DNA of 64,000 nt from JBPOHE01 sp052035915 (GTDB lineage: Bacteria; Pseudomonadota; Gammaproteobacteria; Chromatiales; Chromatiaceae). The position numbers and the translations under genes are program-made. Shown piece after piece: positions 32,789 to 41,281 of this stretch (positions are counted from its first letter, which is position 1; each line of letters begins with the position of its first letter). Below the pieces are notes generated by a model, which saw only the letters and a list, made by a program, of their open reading frames with translations, did not search any database and was not told the origin of the DNA. The stretch lies in contig JBPOHE010000127.1 of NCBI GenBank assembly GCA_052035915.1, forward strand, positions 3,757 to 67,756. The letters run 5' to 3'.

Positions 32789-33864
32789 TTCCCCTTTCCC
32801 TGCACCTGCGCAGCGATATGGAAACGCTCCCGGTTACTCCCTTGCTGCTGAACTACCGGGGAACGGAAACCGATATCCGTGAACATATTTGAAGCACTGA
32901 GCACTCCAATCAACGCGGCCGCATTCTCGGATTCACCCCTCAGTTCCAGAATACCGTTGTGGTACTCCAATTGTTCCGCCCAGGTGGTGTCGGGAAGGAT
33001 CCTGGTCGCTTCAAGCAAAACGTCCAGGGTGAATAGGGTGTTTTCACGCTTTTCGACCAAGTACTGGGAGGCCTTCACCGCCTTTTCCAGCTTCGTCCTC
33101 AATTCGGCCACCACATTGGCCTGGGGTGAAAGCTGGGCGACCTCCCGTTCGAGATCCATGGCAATGCTTCGCTTTTGCCAGAGGGGAATCCCCAATACGA
33201 CGAGCGACATCAAGCCGACCAGGATCGACAGACCCCAGTTCACCCCAGTTCCACCAAGCCCCTTGCGCCGACGGGTGGCATCGAGGAGATTCATCCCGTC
33301 CCAGCCACCCTCGGCAATCAAACCAGCCACCGAAAGACCGGCTGCGGTGCCCACATCCAGCCAGGGATCAATAAGCTTCCGCGGCACCAGCGCAAGATTC
33401 ACGATGAGAGGGGTGGTCTCATTGCCGGCTTCCAGGATGCGGAAATCGAAATAGACAGCCGAGCTGGTGAATGGTGTCAGCCGGTCCATCTCGAACTCGA
33501 TCACCTGACGGAGGTTCTCCGCTGCCGCGCTTGGCAGACCCACCCGTCTGAAAAAGGCACTTTTGGCGGATATCCGGAAGACAAGATCCAATCCCTTCTG
33601 CAATGCCAGACCGCAAAGATCTTGTAGCCGCTGTGTCTCACCTCGGCGGCACTCCCCAAGAACCTCGGTTCCACCTCCATTCTCCCGAGACACACGCAAT
33701 AGATCCGGGGAAAGGATATCGAGCACATACCGCATCCGACCAGGAAACCATTGCTGTTTCAAGGCAGATGGCAAGCAGGCCAAGAGCCCTATCCGCCACC
33801 ATTGCAGGGGGCGAATCAAAGACAGCCGCTCCTGGTCACCGACAACCAAGCGAAAGACTCGCAA
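32785..33864 (-). CDS. gspL: Type II secretion protein GspL (PilN-type)
   Basis: About 359 residues. The cytoplasmic half resembles the actin-like fold of GspL/PilM (FRISAKSAFFRRVGLPSAAAENLRQVIEFEMDRLTPF, VNLALVPRKLIDPWL). A membrane helix at about 212-230 (WGLSILVGLMSLVVLGIPLW) follows, then a PilN-like periplasmic domain (VVAELRTKLEKAVKASQYLVEKR, LLEATRILPDTTWAEQLEYHNGILELRGES). GspL couples the ATPase GspE to the platform. The start is uncertain: TTG at 33864 is the longest form, but the Trp-rich segment after it (LIRPLQWWRIGLLACLPSAL) is typical of this family, so it is kept. Confidence 0.87.
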   Translation of the reverse strand: MRVFRLVVGDQERLSLIRPLQWWRIGLLACLPSALKQQWFPGRMRYVLDILSPDLLRVSRENGGGTEVLGECRRGETQRLQDLCGLALQKGLDLVFRISAKSAFFRRVGLPSAAAENLRQVIEFEMDRLTPFTSSAVYFDFRILEAGNETTPLIVNLALVPRKLIDPWLDVGTAAGLSVAGLIAEGGWDGMNLLDATRRRKGLGGTGVNWGLSILVGLMSLVVLGIPLWQKRSIAMDLEREVAQLSPQANVVAELRTKLEKAVKASQYLVEKRENTLFTLDVLLEATRILPDTTWAEQLEYHNGILELRGESENAAALIGVLSASNMFTDIGFRSPVVQQQGSNRERFHIAAQVQGKGK

Positions 33865-33931
33865 CAGATTATCCTCTATCGAGATTCCAGATCAGGAAAG
33901 GGTACCCAGGAAGAGGCCAGGCCACCGGCGA

Positions 33932-34825
33932 TCAGCCACGCACATAACGCCGCGCCAGAATTTTGAGTGAAGCCATTCCACCAGTTGTATCAATGATTTC
34001 TTCAATGCCAGCACCAAAATCACTCTCTCCTCGTCGAACTTCCGCACGAATCCGGAGAACCTTACCAGGTGCTTGATTGGCCTGACCAGCGGTCAGGCCT
34101 TCAGGCATGGATATGGGGACACCGTCCGCCTGCTGTTGTTCCCTTTGCTCCAGATAAGACTGCACGATCTCGGGGTCCATTCCAGGCAACGCGGCCAGCA
34201 CCAGGGGGGGAGCAAACGCAGGATTTACTGTACTTTGCCGGGAATAGACGGTCAACGCCGGTTCCACGGCCCGATAAATCTGGGGGGTGATACCTAGTAC
34301 CAGGGCGAGCTCCTCAACCGCGCCGAAGGGAGCGTCGGCAGCGCCGAAAGAACGTCCAGCCGCGTGATAGCCATCATCCTCGACCCCGTTCAACTGGTGG
34401 CTGTCATCTGGATCACGCCAATCAATAACGGCATCCCGGAGACTGGCGGCCTCATCCGCGCCCAGCCCCACCGCAGTAAACAACCCCCCAAGCAACTCCG
34501 GCGTGGCCTTGTTAAGATCGATCAGCGAGCCTTCGTTTATGACGGCTAGCCGAAGATGGGCACCGGCAAACTCCCAGAAATAATAACGTCCGTCGGGCAC
34601 CCAGGGATCGGTTTGCAGATCGTTACTCGCCAACACCTTTATCAGACCATAGATCACACCCGCCTCGGCCTGCGCCTGCTCCTGCCGGGTCAGTACAAAA
34701 TTACGGGCGGCATTCAACTCGGTATGCTGGGTATAGGCCACTACCGAGGCCATCACCGACAATAGCGTGATGACCCATAACACCAGTATCAGTGCCAACC
34801 CTCTCTGTTTAACGCCTAATGGCAC
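33932..34825 (-). CDS. gspK: Type II secretion minor pseudopilin GspK
   Basis: 297 residues from GTG 34825 (AAGG seven bases upstream). The class III signal is KQRG-LALILVLWVITLLSVMASVVAYTQ, lacking the usual +5 Glu of other pseudopilins, as is standard for GspK. The large alpha-domain follows: NLPA-type GSLIDLNKATPELLGGLF, SLRDAVIDWRDPDD, and FGAVEELALVLGI. GspK caps the pseudopilus tip with GspI and GspJ. The region upstream of this start, open to 34954, overlaps gspJ and is not conserved. Confidence 0.9.
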   Translation of the reverse strand: MPLGVKQRGLALILVLWVITLLSVMASVVAYTQHTELNAARNFVLTRQEQAQAEAGVIYGLIKVLASNDLQTDPWVPDGRYYFWEFAGAHLRLAVINEGSLIDLNKATPELLGGLFTAVGLGADEAASLRDAVIDWRDPDDSHQLNGVEDDGYHAAGRSFGAADAPFGAVEELALVLGITPQIYRAVEPALTVYSRQSTVNPAFAPPLVLAALPGMDPEIVQSYLEQREQQQADGVPISMPEGLTAGQANQAPGKVLRIRAEVRRGESDFGAGIEEIIDTTGGMASLKILARRYVRG

Positions 34826-34907
34826 GGAATCGCCTTGCCACAGCGCCCAACTCTCCACCTTCAGCGGACACCATCCCCCTATCGGATGCTCTATCCCGGA
34901 AACCACC

Positions 34908-35684
34908 CTATTTCCCTCCGCTCGGCGGTGGTGGACCAAAACCACTCCCTCCACTTCTCACGCCGACCCCAGCCAGTCCACCTTCCTCGGCGACGGAGGG
35001 AAGACCGACATAGAGATCCGGCCAGGATTCCCCACGGACATCCAGACTGATACGAACCGCCTGGGGAAGCTGAGTGGTATTTTCCCACGCGCTCTGCCAT
35101 CCAGGTTGCTCCCCTGGGGAACCGATCCCGTAATAAGCGAACCTCAGCTCGCCCACATCCTCCAGCAAGACATGCCAACCATAAGCCACACCAGGTTCCC
35201 CCTCATCCCCGGCCCGGGGCGAAGAACCGCCTTCGTCCAGAGGCGTCCAGGCAGGAACACCTGCGTCGCCGGCGATGACTTCGGGATGCAGCAACCAGCG
35301 GGTCATCACCAAGGCGCCATCGCTGTTCTTATCCTCCAACCGCTCCAAGCGCAGGATATATAAACCGCTCAGACCCACAGCACCGGATAGAGGAGCTGGA
35401 AACTCGATCGCCGACTCGGTACCACTGAACACCAACCGGTGGCCGCTTTCCAGGTCGATCGAGGCTGGCTGCATCTGCACCAGTGCCCGGCGGATAAAAT
35501 CCATAGCCGCCCGGGTGGCGCCCTGCCGTTCAGCCTGCACCTCTACCCTGTCCCAGCTCCGAACCCCTATCCTCAGTCCCGAGAACAAGAGGACGACAAT
35601 CAGGCTCACCAGAGTCAAGCCAATCATCAACTCGACAAGGGTAAAGCCCGGAGAGCGTGGGAAGGCTTGGCGCGAGAGAATCAT
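34908..35684 (-). CDS. gspJ: Type II secretion minor pseudopilin GspJ
   Basis: 258 residues. Prepilin signal SPG-FTLVELMIGLTLVSLIVVLLFSGL with Glu at +5. The C-domain is rich in strands (SGHRLVFSGTESAIEFPAPL, YILRLERLEDKNSDGALVMTRWLL) and ends in a Gly/Pro-rich tail. Part of the I-J-K-H tip complex. ATG overlaps the gspI stop by 4 bases. Confidence 0.92.
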   Translation of the reverse strand: MILSRQAFPRSPGFTLVELMIGLTLVSLIVVLLFSGLRIGVRSWDRVEVQAERQGATRAAMDFIRRALVQMQPASIDLESGHRLVFSGTESAIEFPAPLSGAVGLSGLYILRLERLEDKNSDGALVMTRWLLHPEVIAGDAGVPAWTPLDEGGSSPRAGDEGEPGVAYGWHVLLEDVGELRFAYYGIGSPGEQPGWQSAWENTTQLPQAVRISLDVRGESWPDLYVGLPSVAEEGGLAGVGVRSGGSGFGPPPPSGGK

Positions 35685-36079
35685 GAGCCCTGATTCGGAT
35701 TGGTCAGACGTAGTGTAGAAAAATCCAGCGTGCGTTCGGATCCGAACTCGGTCCAGCTCACCTGCACCCGTACCTCCAGTGGTTCAACCCCCTCGGGCAA
35801 GACCCCACCGCTATCCAGACTGGATGGCGAGATCACCACCCGCCAGGAAAACAGTTCTCCATGTTGACCCTGATGGGACCCCGAGGTTAGGGGGATCTCC
35901 GAGCCCAGAGCGCCGATCAAGGAATCGCCGAGAATGGCGGCCTGCGTGTAATGCTGGGCAACACCCGAACCCCGCAAGCTGGTAGAAAAAATATTGAGCA
36001 GCACGCCGAGCACCAGGGCCAGGATCGAAAAGGCTACCAACACCTCGAGCAGGGAGAAACCCCGCTGTTTTGATCCCAA
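35681..36079 (-). CDS. gspI: Type II secretion minor pseudopilin GspI
   Basis: 132 residues from TTG 36079, which has GAGG eight bases upstream and starts LGSKQRG-FSLLEVLVAFSILALVLGVLLNIF. The frame stays open to 36253 but that part is the translation of dispersed element copy C and is not gspI. The C-domain (GELFSWRVVISP, LEVRVQVSWTEFGSERTLDFSTLRL) matches GspI in length and type. Minor pseudopilin of the tip complex. The gene is separated from gspH by about 280 bases that hold the repeat. Confidence 0.9.
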   Translation of the reverse strand: MGSKQRGFSLLEVLVAFSILALVLGVLLNIFSTSLRGSGVAQHYTQAAILGDSLIGALGSEIPLTSGSHQGQHGELFSWRVVISPSSLDSGGVLPEGVEPLEVRVQVSWTEFGSERTLDFSTLRLTNPNQGS

Positions 36080-36181
36080 GGGTATTACCTCAACCGCCTT
36101 GAGGGTAATGCCTCCATCGCGGACGTCCCACCGCTCAGCCAAGGGAGGTCGGGCACAAGTGCCAGACCTCCCGGGCTCAGG

Positions 36182-36356
36182 AGCTGTTTGGAAAGTCTCG
36201 TTACAGCCTCCCGCCTCGGGGCCAAGGTCTGGGCCTGCGATTATCGTTCTCATAATGAGAATAATCTAGGATTTATTTCTTTATTTGTTGCTGATAAGAG
36301 AACGAAAATCAGGCCTTTCCGCTCGATGCCCGGGAGGCGAAGGGTTCCAAACAGCT
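36182..36356. repeat. Double-palindrome dispersed element, copy C, with 12-bp terminal inverted repeats
   Basis: Lies between gspH and gspI, in opposite orientation to copies A, B, D, E and F. Palindromes are GTTCTCATAATGAGAAT (36246-36262) and GTTGCTGATAAGAGAAC (36287-36303), centres 41 bases apart. The whole is bounded by perfect inverted 12-mers, AGCTGTTTGGAA (36182-36193) and TTCCAAACAGCT (36345-36356), as expected for a MITE-like insertion. Confidence 0.82.
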
Positions 36357-36358
36357 TC

Positions 36359-36823
36359 TCAGGAGCCATGGGCTTTCGCCTCCACCTTGGAGAGACGTAC
36401 CCGCCCGGTCAGCCAATCCACATCGACGCGCAACTGTCGATCTCCCTGAACCAGGGTGATGCGGCCACCCGTTGAGCTGCCTTGGGGATAAAAGCGAATA
36501 GCGCCCGAGCGATCGCCAGTCAGTTCGGACTGGGCGGTATCCAGAGTGATCTCCAATCCTTGGGGGATGTTGATGGTCTTCGTCGAGCCTGTCAGACCCA
36601 CCTCACGTTGATCCAGATCCAGATGCACCACCACCTCGGTGTCGGTAGCCATGGCCCGACTCCTGGCATAGCGCAGTGCGGCGGCTAGTTCCCGGGCGCT
36701 GCCGTTGAGTTGTACTCCAGGCAGGGCGGATGACATCAGGGGGAGAGCTATGCCCAGCACCAGACCGGCGATGGCCAGAACCAGCATGAGTTCCAGCAAG
36801 GTGAAGCCAAGCGGGCGTCGCAC
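36359..36823 (-). CDS. gspH: Type II secretion minor pseudopilin GspH
   Basis: 154 residues from GTG 36823, two bases after the gspG stop, with GGAG seven bases upstream. Signal RRPLG-FTLLELMLVLAIAGLVLGIALPLM; body LNGSARELAAALRYARSRAMATDTEVVVHLDLDQREV, the classic GspH/FimT segment; then ITLDTAQSELTGDRSGAIRFYPQGSSTGGRITL, the GspH C-terminal motif. A longer start at 36994 would overlap gspG and is rejected. Confidence 0.93.
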   Translation of the reverse strand: MRRPLGFTLLELMLVLAIAGLVLGIALPLMSSALPGVQLNGSARELAAALRYARSRAMATDTEVVVHLDLDQREVGLTGSTKTINIPQGLEITLDTAQSELTGDRSGAIRFYPQGSSTGGRITLVQGDRQLRVDVDWLTGRVRLSKVEAKAHGS

Positions 36824-36825
36824 CC

Positions 36826-37266
36826 TCAGTCTCCGCTGTAAACGTCCTGGCCTTCGCCCTGCCCGCCCATGGCATTGTCTGCGCCATAGGTAAAGATATC
36901 GAAGGAACCACGCTCGCCGGGGATACGGTAATGGTACTCGAAGCCCCAGGGGTCCCTGGGCACTTGCCGTTTTTTGAGATAGGGACCATTCCAAGTGCTC
37001 AGATTGCCGGGTTTGTCGACCAATGCGGCCAAGCCCTCGGAAGCCACGGGATAACGCCCAACATCAAGATGGAAAAGATCCATAGCGGCGGCGAGATCCG
37101 CGATCTGCAGCCTTGCCGTCTTGGTCTTGGACTCACCGAGGTATTTCATCACCTGAGGCCCCACCAACCCGGCAAGCAACCCCAAGATCACCAGCACCAC
37201 CAGCAACTCGATGAGCGTAAAACCCCGCGCACGGGCTTTCACCGACCAGATTTCGCGAACCGCCAT
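36826..37266 (-). CDS. gspG: Type II secretion major pseudopilin GspG
   Basis: 146 residues from ATG 37266 (GGAGG seven bases upstream). Signal KARARG-FTLIELLVVLVILGLLAGLVGPQVMKYLGESKTKTARLQIADL is diagnostic. The C-domain has the calcium-site region (DKPGNLSTWNGPYLKKRQVPRDPWGFEYHYRIPG, FDIFTYGADNAMGGQGE). It polymerises into the pseudopilus. It follows gspF by 17 bases. No prepilin peptidase (gspO) gene lies in this window, so processing must come from elsewhere. Confidence 0.96.
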   Translation of the reverse strand: MAVREIWSVKARARGFTLIELLVVLVILGLLAGLVGPQVMKYLGESKTKTARLQIADLAAAMDLFHLDVGRYPVASEGLAALVDKPGNLSTWNGPYLKKRQVPRDPWGFEYHYRIPGERGSFDIFTYGADNAMGGQGEGQDVYSGD

Positions 37267-37283
37267 TACCAATCCTCCACCCG

Positions 37284-38504
37284 TTAGAAAGCCAACTGGT
37301 TGACGCTCAGGATCGCCACCAGAATCGACATGATGATCCCCGCCACGACCACCCCGAGCCCGACGATCAACAGGGGTTCGAGGAGGGTGAGCAGACGTTG
37401 GACGGTGGCCCGTACCTCTTGGTCGAACACCTCGGCCACCTTGGCCAGCATGGGCTCCAGCCGCCCGGATTCCTCACCGACCTTGATCATCTGCAACGCC
37501 AAGGGAGGCAGGATCTTCAATTCCATCAAGGGTTCCGTTAACCCCCGTCCCCGTTTCAGGCGTTCGGAGACCTGTCCGACGCCCTCGGCGATCACCCGGT
37601 TGGTCACTACATCCTTGACCAGAGTCAGGGCGCCGAGCAAAGGCACACCGTTCTCCACCAGGGTCGCCAAGGTGCGGCAGAAACGTGCCGTCTCCACCTT
37701 CGCCAGCAGATCCCCCACCAAGGGCATACGCAGCAGTCTTTTGTCCCAGGCATAGCGCACGGCGGGACGCGCCAGGTGGGCACGAAAAGCCAGCACCATC
37801 GCCGTGATCAGGATCAGTAAAGCCCACCAATAACCACGGAAAAGTTCGCCGATACCGATCACGATCTGGGTCGGCAAGGGCAGGGTTTGCCCCATATCGG
37901 AGAACATCTGGGCAAACTGGGGCACTACCAGGGTCAACAACAAGGTCACTGAAAGCCCGGCCACCACCAGTAGAATCGTTGGATAGATGAGGGCGGATTT
38001 GACACTCTCACGCAGCTCGCTGGATCGTTCGAGGTAATCCGCCAAGCGCGCCATTACCTCTTGCAAGGCGCCTCCCACCTCGCCGGCACGCACGGTGTTG
38101 ACATAGAGACGGGAAAACAGCTTGCCCTGGGACTCGAGCGCCGCGGAGAAGGAAGCCCCCCCACGCACCTTTTCCTGCAAGGCGCTCATCAGACGGCCCA
38201 GTGCTTGGTCTTCCGCCAGATCGATGAGGATCTGAAAGGAGCGGTCCAGGGTCAGCCCGGCCTCCAATAGGGTTGCCAGTTCCCGGGTCAAGAGCATCAC
38301 CTGCTTGGGAGAGACCTGCTTCCCCTTGGGACGTCGCACCAGCCCAAGCTCCAGCCCAAAGGTACGCTTGGCCTCGACGGCGCGCACCGGCACAAAGCCC
38401 TCCCGCTGGAGATAACGGATCACCTCGGCCTGTTCGGTGGCTTCCATCTCGCCCTCGAGCACCTCGCCGCTGGGCTTCACTCCTTTATAAATATACTTAG
38501 CCAC
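37284..38504 (-). CDS. gspF: Type II secretion inner-membrane platform protein GspF
   Basis: 406 residues. Two repeated cytoplasmic domains with three membrane helices (about residues 170-192, 222-240, 375-400). Signatures: YIYKGVKPSGEVLEGEMEATEQAEVIRYL at the start, LLTRELATLLEAGLTLDRSFQIL, YPTILLVVAGLSVTLLLTLVVPQF, FCRTLATLVENGVPLLGAL and MIKVGEESGRLEPML. The start is GTG at 38504, 6 bases after gspE. Interacts with GspE and GspL. Confidence 0.96.
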   Translation of the reverse strand: MAKYIYKGVKPSGEVLEGEMEATEQAEVIRYLQREGFVPVRAVEAKRTFGLELGLVRRPKGKQVSPKQVMLLTRELATLLEAGLTLDRSFQILIDLAEDQALGRLMSALQEKVRGGASFSAALESQGKLFSRLYVNTVRAGEVGGALQEVMARLADYLERSSELRESVKSALIYPTILLVVAGLSVTLLLTLVVPQFAQMFSDMGQTLPLPTQIVIGIGELFRGYWWALLILITAMVLAFRAHLARPAVRYAWDKRLLRMPLVGDLLAKVETARFCRTLATLVENGVPLLGALTLVKDVVTNRVIAEGVGQVSERLKRGRGLTEPLMELKILPPLALQMIKVGEESGRLEPMLAKVAEVFDQEVRATVQRLLTLLEPLLIVGLGVVVAGIIMSILVAILSVNQLAF

Positions 38505-38510
38505 CTTGAA

Positions 38511-40262
38511 TCAGACCTCTTCGGTTACCCTGAGCACTTCCTCCAGGGTCGTCAACCCAGCGAGGGCCTTACGCACGCCGTCCTGATACATGGTGTCCAT
38601 CCCCTCGGCAATAGCAAGACGCTGAATATCCGTGGCACTGGCATGCCGCATCACCAGTTGCCGCAGACCGTCGGTCATCACCAATACCTCGGCCACCGCC
38701 AAGCGACCGAAAAAGCCTGATCCAGCACAATGCTTACAGCCTTCTGCCCGATAAAGGATCACCTCGCCATGTTGATCGGCATGGCGTTCGAGTTTGAATT
38801 CCTCCACCACCTCGGGTAGGGCCGGATAGGGGACCCGGCAATGCTGGCACAAATGGCGTACCAACCGCTGCCCCAGGATCCCATTGACGGTAGAGGTCAA
38901 CAGATAGTCCTCCACCCCCATATCCAACATGCGGGTTACCCCGCCAGCGGCATCATTGGTATGCAGCGTCGAAATCACCAAGTGACCGGTCAAGGCCGAT
39001 TGCACCGCGATGCGGGCGGTCTCCAGATCGCGCATCTCGCCGATCATGATGATGTCCGGATCCTGCCGGACTATGGCCCGGAGAGCGTTGGAGAAATTGA
39101 GCCCGATCTGGGGCTTGACCTGGATCTGATTGATACCTTCAAGCTGATACTCGACCGGATCCTCGACGGTGATGATCTTGCGCGTGGGGCTGTTAAGCCG
39201 TAGCAGCGCGGTGTAAAGCGTGGTGCTCTTGCCACTCCCGGTGGGACCGGTGGCCAGCACGATGCCATGCGGCAGTTCAAGAATTCGTAACAGCCGACGC
39301 AGACCTTCGCCGGTAAAGCCGAGGGCGTCGAAGTCGAATTTCACTCCGGATTTGTCCAACAGGCGCAGGACCACGCTCTCGCCATAAAGGGTCGGCACCG
39401 TGGAGACGCGCAGATCCAGTTCCTTGCCTTGAGCCCGGAGCGGGATGCGGCCATCCTGGGGCAGACGGCGTTCGGCGATATTCAGATTGGCCATGATCTT
39501 GACCCTTGAGATTACCGCCGCCGTCGAACTGGCGGGCGGTGACTCCACTTCCCGCAGTACGCCATCCACCCGGTAACGCACCTTGAGCCGACCTTCGAAG
39601 GGTTCGATGTGGATATCCGAGGCCCGGGATTCCACCGCCCGCTGCACAATCAGATTTACCAAACGGATGACGGGCGCCTCGCTGGCCAGGTCCCGTAGGT
39701 GCTCGATATCGGTCTCGTCACCAGCTTCATTTCCACCCAGGGTTTCGAGGATCTCGCCCATGGCACTGCGTCCGGCACCATAGAGACGCTCGATCGCCGC
39801 GTCGATCTCGGAGGCCACCCCGATCCGTGGCGCCACAGGTTGACCGATGGCTATTTCCACCGCATTGCGGGCAAATTCGTCCAGAGGGTCCGCCATGACC
39901 AGCACCAGCCTGTCTTCCTCTTCAAACAGTGGCAGCAGGTGAGAATCCTTGAGGAAACGCAAGGGCAACAGGTCCGGAAATTCCGCCACCTTGGGGTAAT
40001 CGTCCGTGCCCACCAGGGGAAGTTCGAGAACGGTGGCCAAGGCCTGCGCCAAGTCCCGTTCGGAGATCAGCCCCAAACGGGTTGCCAGTTCAGCCCAACC
40101 CTCACCCTTGTCGGCGGCCAGACGTTGCACCCGTTCCAGATCGCTGGCCCGCAACCGTCCCTGATCCACCAGATAGGACTGGATCGCTTCCGGACCCGGC
40201 CTCTCCGAGGGACTCCCTACCGGGAACTGGGCATGGGTTTCACCAACAGCTGTTTGCATCAT
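38511..40262 (-). CDS. gspE: Type II secretion ATPase GspE
   Basis: 583 residues. The N1 domain is at about 30-150 (QGRLRASDLERVQRLAADKGEGWAELATRLGLI). The ATPase core has SRASDIHIEPFEGRLKVRYRVDGVL, Walker A GPTGSGKST at 339-347, ITVEDPVEYQLEGINQIQV (Asp box), IMIGEMRDLETARIAVQSALTGHLVISTLHTNDA (Walker B and His box), and a zinc-binding module with CQHC and CKHC about 40 residues apart. It powers pseudopilus assembly. First gene of the operon gspE-F-G-H-I-J-K-L-M-C-D. No good promoter or ribosome site is seen in the 119 bases upstream. Confidence 0.97.
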   Translation of the reverse strand: MMQTAVGETHAQFPVGSPSERPGPEAIQSYLVDQGRLRASDLERVQRLAADKGEGWAELATRLGLISERDLAQALATVLELPLVGTDDYPKVAEFPDLLPLRFLKDSHLLPLFEEEDRLVLVMADPLDEFARNAVEIAIGQPVAPRIGVASEIDAAIERLYGAGRSAMGEILETLGGNEAGDETDIEHLRDLASEAPVIRLVNLIVQRAVESRASDIHIEPFEGRLKVRYRVDGVLREVESPPASSTAAVISRVKIMANLNIAERRLPQDGRIPLRAQGKELDLRVSTVPTLYGESVVLRLLDKSGVKFDFDALGFTGEGLRRLLRILELPHGIVLATGPTGSGKSTTLYTALLRLNSPTRKIITVEDPVEYQLEGINQIQVKPQIGLNFSNALRAIVRQDPDIIMIGEMRDLETARIAVQSALTGHLVISTLHTNDAAGGVTRMLDMGVEDYLLTSTVNGILGQRLVRHLCQHCRVPYPALPEVVEEFKLERHADQHGEVILYRAEGCKHCAGSGFFGRLAVAEVLVMTDGLRQLVMRHASATDIQRLAIAEGMDTMYQDGVRKALAGLTTLEEVLRVTEEV

Positions 40263-40381
40263 GAAGGGGTCCGTAGCGACGGGAATACACTCAATGGGCG
40301 AAAAAAGATAACAAGCTCGGGATCATATCGATGCTGCTCAACTGACACTATCTCCGGTGACAAGTTTCAAACTTCCAGGAT

Positions 40382-41281
40382 TCATTCCAGCCTGGGGTCA
40401 TGGCGGCCCAACAAGAGGCGAAGCCCTAGCAGACGCACCAAAAGCAGCCATCGGGCCAAGGCGTAGAGCCAAGGACCGGCGCCATCGAGTCTGTCATGCT
40501 TGCGCAAATAGTACAGAAAACTTCGGGTCTTGTGCCATTCGACCAGGATCGGGCTAACGGCGCTGGTGCTTTTGGCGTGCCTCGCCTCGACTCGAGGGCA
40601 GAAATAGACCCGACCTCCGGCGTGACGAAATCGAAGGCAGAAGTCCACATCCTCGACATGCAAGAAAAACCCCTCGTCCATACCGCCAAGATCCTGATAG
40701 GCTTGGCGCGCCATCAACATCAGCGCCCCGCTGGTCACAGGCACCTCCAGGGTGTCCCGCGGCAGGGGTTGTTGGTGAAGATTGAAGCGCCATCTCGCCC
40801 CTGTTTTTCCCAACCAGCGATAGAGTTTCAAACCCTCGACCAAGAGGCTCCCTGGACTGAGATCCCGGCGACGCCCACCCGCCTGTTCAGTCCCATCCGG
40901 ATTGAGCAGACGGCAACTCAGGAGCCATGGTGGGGTTAAAGCCGCGGTCTCAGCCAGCAGGCGGGCCAAGCCACCCTCAGGTAACAGGCAATCCGGGTTC
41001 AGCAACAAGAGCCGCGATTCTTCGGTCCTCGCCACCCCCAGATTGCAGCCGGCGGCAAAACCGACGTTGCCCTGACCGCGTACCAGCATCACTCGTGATT
41101 CTTCTTCAGCGAGTTGCTCCAGCCAGACCGACTCCTCGACAGCGTTGCCATTATCCACTACTACCAAACGGTGGACCTCGGGTTGTCGCAACACCGCGCC
41201 GAGGCTCTCCTTAAGGATGGGGCCCGTGCGGTAACTCACCATCACCACCGCCACCCGGAACTCGGTCGGGGTAAGCGACAT
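40382..41281 (-). CDS. Glycosyltransferase family 2 (WbbL-like)
   Basis: 299 residues. GT-A motifs: VAVVMVSYRTGPILKESL, RLVVVDNGNA, GNVGFAAGCNLGVA, LLLLNPDCLLP (NPD metal motif), GALMLMARQAYQDLGGMDEGFFLHVEDVDFCLR (catalytic ED-D). Similar enzymes are rhamnosyl- or related transferases that extend surface glycans. A C-terminal amphipathic/hydrophobic stretch (WLYALARWLLLVRLLGLRLLLG) probably attaches it to the membrane. ATG follows directly on the stop of the upstream GT2 gene (no gap), so they are coupled. Confidence 0.9.
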   Translation of the reverse strand: MSLTPTEFRVAVVMVSYRTGPILKESLGAVLRQPEVHRLVVVDNGNAVEESVWLEQLAEEESRVMLVRGQGNVGFAAGCNLGVARTEESRLLLLNPDCLLPEGGLARLLAETAALTPPWLLSCRLLNPDGTEQAGGRRRDLSPGSLLVEGLKLYRWLGKTGARWRFNLHQQPLPRDTLEVPVTSGALMLMARQAYQDLGGMDEGFFLHVEDVDFCLRFRHAGGRVYFCPRVEARHAKSTSAVSPILVEWHKTRSFLYYLRKHDRLDGAGPWLYALARWLLLVRLLGLRLLLGRHDPRLE

